NCBI GenBank assembly: GCA_959347315.1
Contig: OY365817.1
Coordinates: 6,383,731 to 6,447,730, forward strand
Reading direction: 5' to 3'
Length of the DNA stretch: 64,000 bases
DNA from: Bimastos eiseni
Lineage: Eukaryota > Annelida > Clitellata > Crassiclitellata > Lumbricidae
In this document: positions 8,478 through 21,811 of the stretch, piece after piece
How the letters are laid out: the number at the start of each line of letters is the position of its first letter
Position numbering within the stretch: position 1 is the stretch's first letter
The notes under the pieces: model-generated
What the model saw: only the letters and a program-made list of their open reading frames with translations
Told to the model about the DNA's origin: nothing
The model's database searches: none
Made by a program: the position numbers and the translations under genes

Positions 8478-10030
8478 GTGCACCAATCAGAGCTGTCGTC
8501 AATAACTACCGCTTGTATAAATATTACGTCATTATCTCGAAAAACAATCGTTTTAAAGTGTTTCAAAGCATTAGTTGAAAGTCGTTGCAATATGGTAAGG
8601 AAACGAGCGGCAGACTTAATATTTGCACATATAGTAAAGGTCTATAAGGACTCCAGTCTGGCCAAATATCGCATCTCCATATCAAAGAACGATCAAATGC
8701 CAGGGTTTCAAACTGTTTTCATTCGAATCGATGTCATTGTTCGAAGCTCGACACTAGAGGTTTAACCTGTGTCCCAATCAGAGCTGTCGCCAATAACTAC
8801 CGCTTGTATAAATATTACGTCATTATCTCGAAAAACAATCGTTTTAAAGTGTTTCAAAGCATTGGTTTAAAATCGTTGCAATTTGGTAAGGAAACGAGCG
8901 GCAGACTTAATATTTGCACATATAGTAAAGGACTGTGAGGGTTCCAGTCTGGCCAAATATCGCTTCTCCATCTCATAGAACGATCAAATGCCATGTAACC
9001 TGTGCACCAATCAGAGCTGTCGCCAATGTCTACCGCTTGTATAAATATTACGTCATTATCTCGAAAAACAATCGTTTTTAAGCGTTTCATACCATCATCT
9101 TGAAATCAATGTAATTTCACAAGGAAACGAGCTGCAGACTTAATATTTGCACATAGAGTAAAGGTCTATAAGGACTCCAGTCTGGCCAAATATCGCTTCG
9201 CCATCTCAAAGAACGATTAAATGCCAGGGTTTCAAACTTTTTTCATTGGAATCGATGTCATTGTTCGAAGCTCGACACTAGAGGTTTAACTGTGCACCAA
9301 TCAGAGCTGTCGCCAATAACTACCGCTTGTATAAATAATACGTCATTATCTCGAAAAACAATCGTTTTTAGGCGTTTCATAGCATTATCTTGAAATCGAT
9401 GTAATTTCACAACGAAACGAGCTCCACACTTAATATTTGCACATAACCTGTGCACCAATCAGAGTTGTCGCCAGTAACAACGGTTGTATAAATATCACGT
9501 CATCATCTCGAATAGCAATCGTTTTTAAGCGTTTCATACCATTATCTTGAAATCAATGTAATTTCACAACGAAACGAGCTGCAGACTTAATATTTGCACA
9601 TGTAGTAAAGGTCTATAAGGACTACAATCTGGCCAAAAATCGCATCTCCATATCAAAGAACGATCAAATGCCAGGGTTTCAAACTTTTTTCATGGGAATC
9701 GATGTCATTGTTCAAAGCTCGACACTAGAGGTTTAACCTGTGCACCAATCAGAGCTGTCGCCAATAACTACCGCCTGTATAAATATTACGTCATTATCTC
9801 GAAAAACAATCGTTTTAAAGCGTTTCATACCATTATCTTGAAATCAATGTAATTTCACAAGGAAACGAGCTGCACACTTAATATTTGCACATATAGTAAA
9901 GGTCTATAAGGACTCCAGTCTGGCCAAATATCGCATCTCCATATCAAAGAACGATCAAATGCCAGGGTTTCAAACTGTTTTCATTGGAATCGATGTCATT
10001 GTTCGAAGCTCGACACTAGAGGTTTAACCT
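8478..10030 (+). repeat. Landmark-a block with b and c subunits
   Basis: Order: a (8478), b (about 8854), c (about 9258, GAGCTCCACACTT), then a full P-T-B-C unit and a tail that returns to the b type before 10031. Spacing a-b 376 and b-c 404 bp equals the canonical values. The F-type tail at 8854 recurs at 10116, 1,262 bp later, the same length as the a-a block at 34034-35295. Confidence 0.7.
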
Positions 10031-11264
10031 GTGTCCCAATCAGAGCTGTCGCCAATAACTACCGCTTGTATAAATATTACGTCATTATCTCGAAAAACAA
10101 TCGTTTTAAAGTGTTTCAAAGCATTGGTTTAAAATCGTTGCAATTTGGTAAGGAAACGAGCGGCAGACTTAATATTTGCACATATAGTAAAGGACTGTGA
10201 GGGTTCCAGTCTGGCCAAATATCGCTTCTCCATCTCATAGAACGATCAAATGCCATGTAACCTGTGCACCAATCAGAGCTGTCGCCAATGTCTACCGCTT
10301 GTATAAATATTACGTCATTATCTCGAAAAACAATCGTTTTTAAGCGTTTCATACCATCATCTTGAAATCAATGTAATTTCACAAGGAAACGAGCTGCAGA
10401 CTTAATATTTGCACATAGAGTAAAGGTCTATAAGGACTCCAGTCTGGCCAAATATCGCTTCGCCATCTCAAAGAACGATTAAATGCCAGGGTTTCAAACT
10501 TTTTTCATTGGAATCGATGTCATTGTTCGAAGCTCGACACTAGAGGTTTAACTGTGCACCAATCAGAGCTGTCGCCAATAACTACCGCTTGTATAAATAT
10601 TACGTCATTATCTCGAGAAACAATGGTTTTAAAGTGTTTCAAAGCATTGGTTTCAAATCGTTGCAATTTGGTAAGGAAACGAGCGGCAGACTTAATATTT
10701 GCACATATATTAAGGGTCTGTGAGGGTTCCAGTCTGGCCAAATATCGCTTCTCCATCTCATAGAACGATCAAATGCCAGGTAACCTGTCCACCAATCAGA
10801 GTTGTCGCCAGTAACTACCGGTTGTATAAATATTACGTCATTATCTCGAAAAACAATCGTTTTAAAGTGTTTCAAAGCATTGGTTTAAAATCGTTGCAAT
10901 TTGGTAAGGAAACGAGCGGCAGACTTGATATTTGCACATATAGTAAAAAATAGTTTTAAAGCGTTTCATACCATTTTCTTGAAATCAATATAATTTCACA
11001 AGGAAACTAGCTGCAGACTTGATATTTGCACATAGAGTAAAGGTCTATAAGGACTCCAGTCTGGCCAAATATCGCTTCTCCATCTCAAAGAACGATCAAA
11101 TGCCAGGGTTTCAAACTTTTTTCATGGGAATCGATGTCTTTGCTCAAAGCTGTACACTAGAGGCTTGACCTGTGCACTAATCAGAGCTGTCGCCAATAAC
11201 TACCGCCTGTAAAAATAATACGTCATTATCTCGAAAAACAATCGTTTTTAGGCGTTTCATAGCA
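10031..11264 (+). repeat. Segmental duplication, left copy (offset 1,424 bp)
   Basis: Repeated at 11455-12688. Order: b, a c-like full unit ending in CTCGAGAAACAATGG, e (CTGTCCACC near 10788), AAAAAATAG near 10946, then a 448-type block. In this copy and its partner the e tail reads TTTGGTAAGG rather than the usual TTTCGTAAGG of e units. Confidence 0.8.
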
Positions 11265-11454
11265 TTATCGATGTAATTTCACAACGAAACGGGCTGCACT
11301 CTTAATATTTGCACATGTAGTAAAGGTCTATAAGGATTACAGCCTGGCCAAATATCGCTTCTCCATATCAAAGAACGATCAAATGCCAGGGTTACAAACT
11401 TTTTTCATTGGAATCGATGTCATTGTTCGAAGCTCGACACTAGAGGTTTAACCT

Positions 11455-12688
11455 GTGCCCCAATCAGAGCTGTCGCCAATAACTACCGCTTGTATAAATA
11501 TTACGTCATTATCTCGAAAAACAATCGTTTTAAAGTGTTTCAAAGCATTGGTTTAAAATCGTTGCAATTTGGTAAGGAAACGAGCGGCAGACTTAATATT
11601 TGCACATATAGTAAAGGTCTGTGAGGGTTCCAGTCTGGCCAAATATCGCTTCTCCATCTCATAGAACGATCAAATGCCATGTAACCTGTGCACCAATCAG
11701 AGCTGTCGCCAATGTCTACCGCTTGTATAAATATTACGTCATTATCTCGAAAAACAATCGTTTTTAAGCGTTTCATACCATCATCTTGAAATCAATGTAA
11801 TTTCACAAGGAAACGAGCTGCAGACTTAATATTTGCACATAGAGTAAAGGTATATAAGGACTCCAGTCTGGCCAAATATCGCTTCGCCATCTCAAAGAAC
11901 GATTAAATGCCAGGGTTTCAAACTTTTTTCATTGGAATCGATGTCATTGTTCGAAGCTCGACACTAGAGGTTTAACTGTGCACCAATCAGAGCTGTCGCC
12001 AATAACTACCGCTTGTATAAATATTACGTCATTATCTCGAGAAACAATGGTTTTAAAGTGTTTCAAAGCATTGGTTTCAAATCGTTGCAATTTGGTAAGG
12101 AAACGAGCGGCAGACTTAATATTTGCACATATATTAAGGGTCTGTGAGGGTTCCAGTCTGGCCAAATATCGCTTCTCCATCTCATAGAACGATCAAATGC
12201 CAGGTAACCTGTCCACCAATCAGAGTTGTCGCCAGTAACTACCGGTTGTATAAATATTACGTCATTATCTCGAAAAACAATCGTTTTAAAGTGTTTCAAA
12301 GCATTGGTTTAAAATCGTTGCAATTTGGTAAGGAAACGAGCGGCAGACTTGATATTTGCACATATAGTAAAAAATAGTTTTAAAGCGTTTCATACCATTA
12401 TCTTGAAATCAATATAATTTCACAAGGAAACTAGCTGCAGACTTGATATTTGCACATAGAGTAAAGGTCTATAAGGACTCCAGTCTGGCCAAATATCGCT
12501 TCTCCATCTCAAAGAACGATCAAATGCCAGGGTTTCAAACTTTTTTCATGGGAATCGATGTCATTGCTCAAAGCTGTACACTAGAGGCTTGACCTGTGCA
12601 CTAATCAGAGCTGTCGCCAATAACTACCGCCTGTAAAAATAATACGTCATTATCTCGAAAAACAATCGTTTTTAGGCGTTTCATAGCA
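11455..12688 (+). repeat. Segmental duplication, right copy (offset 1,424 bp)
   Basis: Matches 10031-11264. Differences noticed: GGTCTGTGAGG against GGACTGTGAGG near 11612, GGTATATAAGG against GGTCTATAAGG near 11850, CCATTATC against CCATTTTC near 12398, and GTCATTGC against GTCTTTGC near 12562. The 190 bp between the copies (11265-11454) are a GGGCTGCACTCTT-type unit. Confidence 0.8.
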
Positions 12689-13721
12689 TATTCTTGAAAT
12701 CGATGTAATTTCACAACGAAACGAGCTGCACACTTAATATTTGCACATACCCTGTGCACCAATCAGAGTTGTCGCCAGTAACAACGGTTGTATAAATATC
12801 ACGTCATCATCTCGAATAGCAATCGTTTTAAAGCGTTTCATACCATTATCTTGAAATCAATATAATTTCACAAGGAAACTAGCTGCAGACTTGATATTTG
12901 CACATAGAGTAAAGGTCTATAAGGACTCCAGTCTGGCCAAATATCGCTTCTCCATCTCAAAGAACGATCAAATGCCAGGGTTTCAAACTTTTTTCATGGG
13001 AATCGATGTCATTGCTCAAAGCTGTACACTAGAGGCTTGACCTGTGCACTAATCAGAGCTGTCGCCAATAACTACCGCCTGTAAAAATAATACGTCATTA
13101 TCTCGAAAAACAATCGTTTTTAGGCGTTTCATAGCATATTCTTGAAATCGATGTAATTTCACAACGAAACGAGCTGCACACTTAATATTTGCACATACCC
13201 TGTGCACCAATCAGAGTTGTCGCCAGTAACAACGGTTGTATAAATATCACGTCATCATCTCGAATAGCAATCGTTTTAAAGCGTTTCATACCATTATCTT
13301 GAAATCAATATAATTTCACAAGGAAACTAGCTGCAGACTTGATATTTGCACATAGAGTAAAGGTCTATAAGGACTCCAGTCTGGCCAAATATCGCTTCTC
13401 CATCTCAAAGAACGATCAAATGCCAGGGTTTCAAACTTTTTTCATGGGAATCGATGTCATTGCTCAAAGCTGTACACTAGAGGCTTGACCTGTGCACTAA
13501 TCAGAGCTGTCGCCAATAACTACCGCCTGTAAAAATAATACGTCATTATCTCGAAAAACAATCGTTTTTAGGCGTTTCATAGCATATTCTTGAAATCGAT
13601 GTAATTTCACAACGAAACGAGCTGCACACTTAATATTTGCACATACCCTGTGCACCAATCAGAGTTGTCGCCAGTAACAACGGTTGTATAAATATCACGT
13701 CATCATCTCGAATAGCAATCG
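12378..13721 (+). repeat. 448-bp tandem array, three copies
   Basis: Copies start at TTTTAAAGCG at 12378, 12826 and 13274; a fourth TTTTAAAGCG at 13722 begins a different tail (GTAATTTCACAACG instead of ATAATTTCACAAGG). Each copy contains a tail with ACTAGCTGCAGACTTGATATTTGC, a B-C pair, a degenerate promoter (CTAATCAG, TAAAAATA), and a second promoter with an intact TATA (TATAAATATCACGTCATC). No internal differences were noticed. Confidence 0.92.
12600..12649 (+). promoter_or_regulatory. Degenerate promoter module: first CCAAT and TATA box both mutated
   Basis: In this variant the first box reads CTAATCAGAG instead of CCAATCAGAG, and the TATA box reads TAAAAATA (12634-12641) instead of TATAAATA. 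The second CCAAT and the ACGTCA core (12644-12649) are kept. The variant is found in every 448-bp block (for example near 11.2, 13.1, 13.5, 16.9, 17.4, 21.4, 22.7, 26.1, 32.3, 33.6, 36.2, 41.5 and 45.1 kb). By motif logic it should be the weakest promoter in the array, yet it is one of the most amplified. Confidence 0.55.
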
Positions 13722-13939
13722 TTTTAAAGCGTTTCATACCATTATCTTGAAATCAATGTAATTTCACAACGAAACGAGCTGCACACTTAATATTTGCACA
13801 TATAGTAAAGGTCTATAAGGACTACAATCTGGCCAAAAATCGCCTCTGCATATCAAAGAACGATCAAATGCCAGGGTTTCAAACTTATTTCATTGGAATC
13901 GATGTCATTGTTCGAAGCTCGACACTAGAGGTTTAACCT

Positions 13940-16900
13940 GTGCACCAATCAGAGCTGTCGTCAATAACTACCGCTTGTATAAATATTACGTCATTATCTC
14001 GAAAAACAATCGTTTTAAAGTGTTTCAAAGCATTAGTTGAAAGTCGTTGCAATATGGTAAGGAAACGAGCGGCAGACTTAATATTTGCACATATAGTAAA
14101 GGTCTATAAGGACTCCAGTCTGGCCAAATATCGCATCTCCATATCAAAGAACGATCAAATGCCAGGGTTTCAAACTGTTTTCATTGGAATCGATGTCATT
14201 GTTCGAAGCTCGACACTAGAGGTTTAACCTGTGTCCCAATCAGAGCTGTCGCCAATAACTACCGCTTGTATAAATATTACGTCATTATCTCGAAAAACAA
14301 TCGTTTTAAAGTGTTTCAAAGCATTGGTTTAAAATCGTTGCAATTTGGTAAGGAAACGAGCGGCAGACTTAATATTTGCACATATAGTAAAGGACTGTGA
14401 GGGTTCCAGTCTGGCCAAATATCGCTTCTCCATCTCATAGAACGATCAAATGCCATGTAACCTGTGCACCAATCAGAGCTGTCGCCAATGTCTACCGCTT
14501 GTATAAATATTACGTCATTATCTCGAAAAACAATCGTTTTTAAGCGTTTCATACCATCATCTTGAAATCAATGTAATTTCACAAGGAAACGAGCTGCAGA
14601 CTTAATATTTGCACATAGAGTAAAGGTCTATAAGGACTCCAGTCTGGCCAAATATCGCTTCGCCATCTCAAAGAACGATTAAATGCCAGGGTTTCAAACT
14701 TTTTTCATTGGAATCGATGTCATTGTTCGAAGCTCGACACTAGAGGTTTAACTGTGCACCAATCAGAGCTGTCGCCAATAACTACCGCTTGTATAAATAA
14801 TACGTCATTATCTCGAAAAACAATCGTTTTTAGGCGTTTCATAGCATTATCTTGAAATCGATGTAATTTCACAACGAAACGAGCTCCACACTTAATATTT
14901 GCACATAACCTGTGCACCAATCAGAGTTGTCGCCAGTAACAACGGTTGTATAAATATCACGTCATCATCTCGAATAGCAATCGTTTTTAAGCGTTTCATA
15001 CCATTATCTTGAAATCAATGTAATTTCACAACGAAACGAGCTGCAGACTTAATATTTGCACATGTAGTAAAGGTCTATAAGGACTACAATCTGGCCAAAA
15101 ATCGCCTCTCCATATCAAAGAACGATCAAATGCCAGGGTTTCAAACTTTTTTCATGGGAATCGATGTCATTGTTCAAAGCTCGACACTAGAGCTTTAACC
15201 TGTGCACCAATCAGAGCTGTCGCCAATAACTACCGCTTGTATAAATATTACGTCATTATCTCCAAAAACAATCGTTTTAAAGCGTTTCATACCATTATCT
15301 TGAAATCAATGTAATTTCACAACGAAACGAGCTGCACACTTAATATTTGCACATGTAGTAAAGGTCTAATAGGACTACATTCTGGCCAAATATCGCTTCT
15401 CCATCTCAAAGAACGATCAAATGCCAGGGTTTCAAACTTTTTTCATGGGAATCGATGTCATTGTTCAAAGCTGTACACTAGAGGCTTAACCTGTGCACCA
15501 ATCAGAGCTGTCGCCATTAACTACCGCTTGTATAAATATTTCGTCATTATCTCGAAAAACAATCGTTTTTAGGCGTTTCATAGCATTATCGATGTAATTT
15601 CACAACGAAACGGGCTGCACTCTTAATATTTGCACATGTAGTAAAGGTCTATAAGGACTACAGCCTGGCCAAATATCGCTTCTCCATATCAAAGAACGAT
15701 CAAATGCCAGGGTTACAAACTTTTTTCATTGGAATCGATGTCATTGTTCGAAGCTCGACACTAGAGGTTTAACCTGTGCCCCAATCAGAGCTGTCGCAAA
15801 TAACTACCGCTTGTATAAATATTACGTCATTATCTCGAAAAACAATCGTTTTAAAGTGTTTCAAAGCATTGGTTTAAAATCGTTGCAATTTGGTAAGGAA
15901 ACGAGCGGCAGACTTAATATTTGCACATATAGTAAAGGTCTGTGAGGGTTCCAGTCTGGCCAAATATCGCTTCTCCATCTCATAGAACGATCAAATGCCA
16001 GGTAACCTATGCACCAATCAGAGCTGTCGCCAATGTCTACCGCTTGTATAAATATTACGTCATTATCTCGAAAAACAATCGTTTTTAAGCGTTTCATACC
16101 ATCATCTTGAAATCAATGTAATTTCACAAGGAAACGAGCTGCAGACTTAATATTTGCACATAGAGTAAAGGTCTATAAGGACTCCAGTCTGGCCAAATAT
16201 CGCTTCGCCATCTCAAAGAACGATTAAATGCCAGGGTTTCAAACTTTTTTCATTGGAATCGATGTCATTGTTCGAAGCTCGACACTAGAGGTTTAACTGT
16301 GCACCAATCAGAGCTGTCGCCAATAACTACCGCTTGTATAAATATTACGTCATTATCTCGAGAAACAATGGTTTTAAAGTGTTTCAAAGCATTGGTTTCA
16401 AATCGCTGCAATTTCGTAAGGAAACGAGCGGCAGACTTAATATTTGCACATATATTAAGGGTCTGTGAGGGTTCCAGTCTGGCCAAATATCGCTTCTCCA
16501 TCTAATAGAACGATCAAATGCCAGGTAACCTGTCCACCAATCAGAGTTGTCGCCAGTAACTACCGGTTGTATAAATATTACGTCATTATCTCGAAAAACA
16601 ATCGTTTTAAAGTGTTTCAAAGCATTGGTTTAAAATCGTTGCAATTTGGTAAGGAAACGAGCGGCAGACTTGATATTTGCACATCTAGTAAAAAATAGTT
16701 TTAAAGCGTTTCATACCATTTTCTTGAAATCAATATAATTTCACAAGGAAACTAGCTGCAGACTTGATATTTGCACATAGAGTAAAGGTCTATAAGGACT
16801 CCAGTCTGGCCAAATATCGCTTCTCCATCTCAAAGAACGATCAAATGCCAGGGTTTCAAACTTTTTTCATGGGAATCGATGTCATTGCTCAAAGCTGTAC

Positions 16901-17812
16901 ACTAGAGGCTTGACCTGTGCACTAATCAGAGCTGTCGCCAATAACTACCGCCTGTAAAAATAATACGTCATTATCTCGAAAAACAATCGTTTTTAGGCGT
17001 TTCATAGCATATTCTTGAAATCGATGTAATTTCACAACGAAACGAGCTGCACACTTAATATTTGCACATACCCTGTGCACCAATCAGAGTTGTCGCCAGT
17101 AACAACGGTTGTATAAATATCACGTCATCATCTCGAATAGCAATCGTTTTAAAGCGTTTCATACCATTATCTTGAAATCAATATAATTTCACAAGGAAAC
17201 TAGCTGCAGACTTGATATTTGCACATAGAGTAAAGGTCTATAAGGACTCCAGTCTGGCCAAATATCGCTTCTCCATCTCAAAGAACGATCAAATGCCAGG
17301 GTTTCAAACTTTTTTCATGGGAATCGATGTCATTGCTCAAAGCTGTACACTAGAGGCTTGACCTGTGCACTAATCAGAGCTGTCGCCAATAACTACCGCC
17401 TGTAAAAATAATACGTCATTATCTCGAAAAACAATCGTTTTTAGGCGTTTCATAGCATATTCTTGAAATCGATATAATTTCACAACGAAACGAGCTGCAC
17501 ACTTAATATTTGCACATACCCTGTGCACCAATCAGAGTTGTCGCCAGTAACAACGGTTGTATAAATATCACGTCATCATCTCGAATAGCAATCGTTTTAA
17601 AGCGTTTCATACCATTATCTTGAAATCAATGTAATTTCACAACGAAACGAGCTGCACACTTAATATTTGCACATATAGTAAAGGTCTATAAGGACTACAA
17701 TCTGGCCAAAAATCGCCTCTGCATATCAAAGAACGATCAAATGCCAGGGTTTCAAACTTATTTCATTGGAATCGATGTCATTGTTCGAAGCTCGACACTA
17801 GAGGTTTAACCT
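13940..17812 (+). repeat. Higher-order repeat copy of 3,873 bp (a-b-c-d-e plus extra 448-bp block)
   Basis: Subunit positions: a 13940, b 14316, c 14720, d 15861, e 16384, next a 17813. Its length equals the deduced 3,425-bp ground plan plus one additional 448-bp block between e and the next a. The b-to-e part aligns at constant offset with 3118-5521 (offset 11,198) and with 45872-48250 (offset 31,556). Confidence 0.85.
16699..17594 (+). repeat. 448-bp tandem array, two copies
   Basis: Copies start at 16699 and 17147; the pattern ends at 17595. Same block as 12378-13721. Differences noticed: CCATTTTC in the first copy and ATCGATATAATTTC (instead of ATCGATGTAATTTC) near 17470 in the second. 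Confidence 0.9.
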
Positions 17813-20800
17813 GTGCACCAATCAGAGCTGTCGTCAATAACTACCGCTTGTATAAATATTACGTCATTATCTCGAAAAACAATCGTTTTAAAGTGTTTCA
17901 AAGCATTAGTTGAAAGTCGTTGCAATATGGTAAGGAAACGAGCGGCAGACTTAATATTTGCACATATAGTAAAGGTCTATAAGGACTCCAGTCTGGCCAA
18001 ATATCGCATCTCCATATCAAAGAACGATCAAATGCCAGGGTTTCAAACTGTTTTCATTGGAATCGATGTCATTGTTCGAAGCTCGACACTAGAGGTTTAA
18101 CCTGTGTCCCAATCAGAGCTGTCGCCAATAACTACCGCTTGTATAAATATTACGTCATTATCTCGAAAAACAATCGTTTTAAAGTGTTTCAAAGCATTGG
18201 TTTAAAATCGTTGCAATTTGGTAAGGAAACGAGCGGCAGACTTAATATTTGCACATATAGTAAAGGACTGTGAGGGTTCCAGTCTGGCCAAATATCGCTT
18301 CTCCATCTCATAGAACGATCAAATGCCATGTAACCTGTGCACCAATCAGAGCTGTCGCCAATGTCTACCGCTTGTATAAATATTACGTCATTATCTCGAA
18401 AAACAATCGTTTTTAAGCGTTTCATACCATCATCTTGAAATCAATGTAATTTCACAAGGAAACGAGCTGCAGACTTAATATTTGCACATAGAGTAAAGGT
18501 CTATAAGGACTCCAGTCTGGCCAAATATCGCTTCGCCATCTCAAAGAACGATTAAATGCCAGGGTTTCAAACTTTTTTCATTGGAATCGATGTCATTGTT
18601 CGAAGCTCGACACTAGAGGTTTAACTGTGCACCAATCAGAGCTGTCGCCAATAACTACCGCTTGTATAAATAATACGTCATTATCTCGAAAAACAATCGT
18701 TTTTAGGCGTTTCATAGCATTATCTTGAAATCGATGTAATTTCACAACGAAACGAGCTCCACACTTAATATTTGCACATAACCTGTGCACCAATCAGAGT
18801 TGTCGCCAGTAACAACGGTTGTATAAATATCACGTCATCATCTCGAATAGCAATCGTTTTTAAGCGTTTCATACCATTATCTTGAAATCAATGTAATTTC
18901 ACAACGAAACGAGCTGCAGACTTAATATTTGCACATGTAGTAAAGGTCTATAAGGACTACAATCTGGCCAAAAATCGCCTCTCCATATCAAAGAACGATC
19001 AAATGCCAGGGTTTCAAACTTTTTTCATGGGAATCGATGTCATTGTTCAAAGCTCGACACTAGAGCTTTAACCTGTGCACCAATCAGAGCTGTCGCCAAT
19101 AACTACCGCTTGTATAAATATTACGTCATTATCTCGAAAAACAATCGTTTTAAAGCGTTTCATACCATTATCTTGAAATCAATGTAATTTCACAACGAAA
19201 CGAGCTGCACACTTAATATTTGCACATGTAGTAAAGGTCTAATAGGACTACATTCTGGCCAAATATCGCTTCTCCATCTCAAAGAACGATCAAATGCCAG
19301 GGTTTCAAACTTTTTTCATGGGAATCGATGTCATTGTTCAAAGCTGTACACTAGAGGCTTAACCTGTGCACCAATCAGAGCTGTCGCCATTAACTACCGC
19401 TTGTATAAATATTTCGTCATTATCTCGAAAAACAATCGTTTTTAGGCGTTTCATAGCATTATCGATGTAATTTCACAACGAAACGGGCTGCACTCTTAAT
19501 ATTTGCACATGTAGTAAAGGTCTATAAGGACTACAGCCTGGCCAAATATCGCTTCTCCATATCAAAGAACGATCAAATGCCAGGGTTACAAACTTTTTTC
19601 ATTGGAATCGATGTCATTGTTCGAAGCTCGACACTAGAGGTTTAACCTGTGCACCAATCAGAGCTGTCGCCAATAACTACCGCTTGTATAAATATTACGT
19701 CATTATCTCGAAAAACAATCGTTTTAAAGCGTTTCATACCATTATCTTGAAATCAATGTAATTTCACAACGAAACGAGCTGCACACTTAATATTTGCACA
19801 TGTAGTAAAGGTCTAATAGGACTACATTCTGGCCAAATATCGCTTCTCCATCTCAAAGAACGATCAAATGCCAGGGTTTCAAACTTTTTTCATGGGAATC
19901 GATGTCATTGTTCAAAGCTGTACACTAGAGGCTTAACCTGTGCACCAATCAGAGCTGTCGCCATTAACTACCGCTTGTATAAATATTTCGTCATTATCTC
20001 GAAAAACAATCGTTTTTAGGCGTTTCATAGCATTATCGATGTAATTTCACAACGAAACGGGCTGCACTCTTAATATTTGCACATGTAGTAAAGGTCTATA
20101 AGGACTACAGCCTGGCCAAATATCGCTTCTCCATATCAAAGAACGATCAAATGCCAGGGTTACAAACTTTTTTCATTGGAATCGATGTCATTGTTCGAAG
20201 CTCGACACTAGAGGTTTAACCTGTGCCCCAATCAGAGCTGTCGCAAATAACTACCGCTTGTATAAATATTACGTCATTATCTCGAAAAACAATCGTTTTA
20301 AAGTGTTTCAAAGCATTGGTTTAAAATCGTTGCAATTTGGTAAGGAAACGAGCGGCAGACTTAATATTTGCACATATAGTAAAGGTCTGTGAGGGTTCCA
20401 GTCTGGCCAAATATCGCTTCTCCATCTCATAGAACGATCAAATGCCAGGTAACCTATGCACCAATCAGAGCTGTCGCCAATGTCTACCGCTTGTATAAAT
20501 ATTACGTCATTATCTCGAAAAACAATCGTTTTTAAGCGTTTCATACCATCATCTTGAAATCAATGTAATTTCACAAGGAAACGAGCTGCAGACTTAATAT
20601 TTGCACATAGAGTAAAGGTCTATAAGGACTCCAGTCTGGCCAAATATCGCTTCGCCATCTCAAAGAACGATTAAATGCCAGGGTTTCAAACTTTTTTCAT
20701 TGGAATCGATGTCATTGTTCGAAGCTCGACACTAGAGGTTTAACTGTGCACCAATCAGAGCTGTCGCCAATAACTACCGCTTGTATAAATATTACGTCAT

Positions 20801-21811
20801 TATCTCGAGAAACAATGGTTTTAAAGTGTTTCAAAGCATTGGTTTAAAATCGCTGCAATTTCGTAAGGAAACGAGCGGCAGACTTAATATTTGCACATAT
20901 ATTAAGGGTCTGTGAGGGTTCCAGTCTGGCCAAATATCGCTTCTCCATCTAATAGAACGATCAAATGCCAGGAAACCTGTCCACCAATCAGAGTTGTCGC
21001 CAGTAACTACCGGTTGTATAAATATTACGTCATTATCTCGAAAAACAATCGTTTTAAAGTGTTTCAAAGCATTGGTTTAAAATCGTTGCAATTTGGTAAG
21101 GAAACGAGCGGCAGACTTGATATTTGCACATCTAGTAAAAAATAGTTTTAAAGCGTTTCATACCATTATCTTGAAATCAATATAATTTCACAAGGAAACT
21201 AGCTGCAGACTTGATATTTGCACATAGAGTAAAGGTCTATAAGGACTCCAGTCTGGCCAAATATCGCTTCTCCATCTCAAAGAACGATCAAATGCCAGGG
21301 TTTCAAACTTTTTTCATGGGAATCGATGTCATTGCTCAAAGCTGTACACTAGAGGCTTGACCTGTGCACTAATCAGAGCTGTCGCCAATAACTACCGCCT
21401 GTAAAAATAATACGTCATTATCTCGAAAAACAATCGTTTTTAGGCGTTTCATAGCATATTCTTGAAATCGATGTAATTTCACAACGAAACGAGCTGCACA
21501 CTTAATATTTGCACATACCCTGTGCACCAATCAGAGTTGTCGCCAGTAACAACGGTTGTATAAATATCACGTCATCATCTCGAATAGCAATCGTTTTAAA
21601 GCGTTTCATACCATTATCTTGAAATCAATGTAATTTCACAACGAAACGAGCTGCACACTTAATATTTGCACATATAGTAAAGGTCTATAAGGACTACAAT
21701 CTCGCCAAAAATCGCCTCTGCATATCAAAGAACGATCAAATGCCAGGGTTTCAAACTTATTTCATTGGAATCGATGTCATTGTTCGAAGCTCGACACTAG
21801 AGGTTTAACCT
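17813..21811 (+). repeat. Higher-order repeat copy of 3,999 bp (ground plan plus 574-bp duplication)
   Basis: Subunits: a 17813, b 18189, c 18593, d 20308, e 20831. The c-d interval is 1,715 instead of 1,141 bp, exactly 574 more, because of the tandem duplication at 19066-20225. The e-a interval is 981 bp with a single 448-bp block. Confidence 0.85.
19066..20225 (+). repeat. 574-bp tandem duplication
   Basis: The rare phrase TCTAATAGGACTACATTCTG occurs at 19238 and again at 19812, 574 bp apart, and sequence on both sides matches at that offset. Each copy holds two P modules, one of them with CCATT and TTTCGTCA. Confidence 0.85.
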
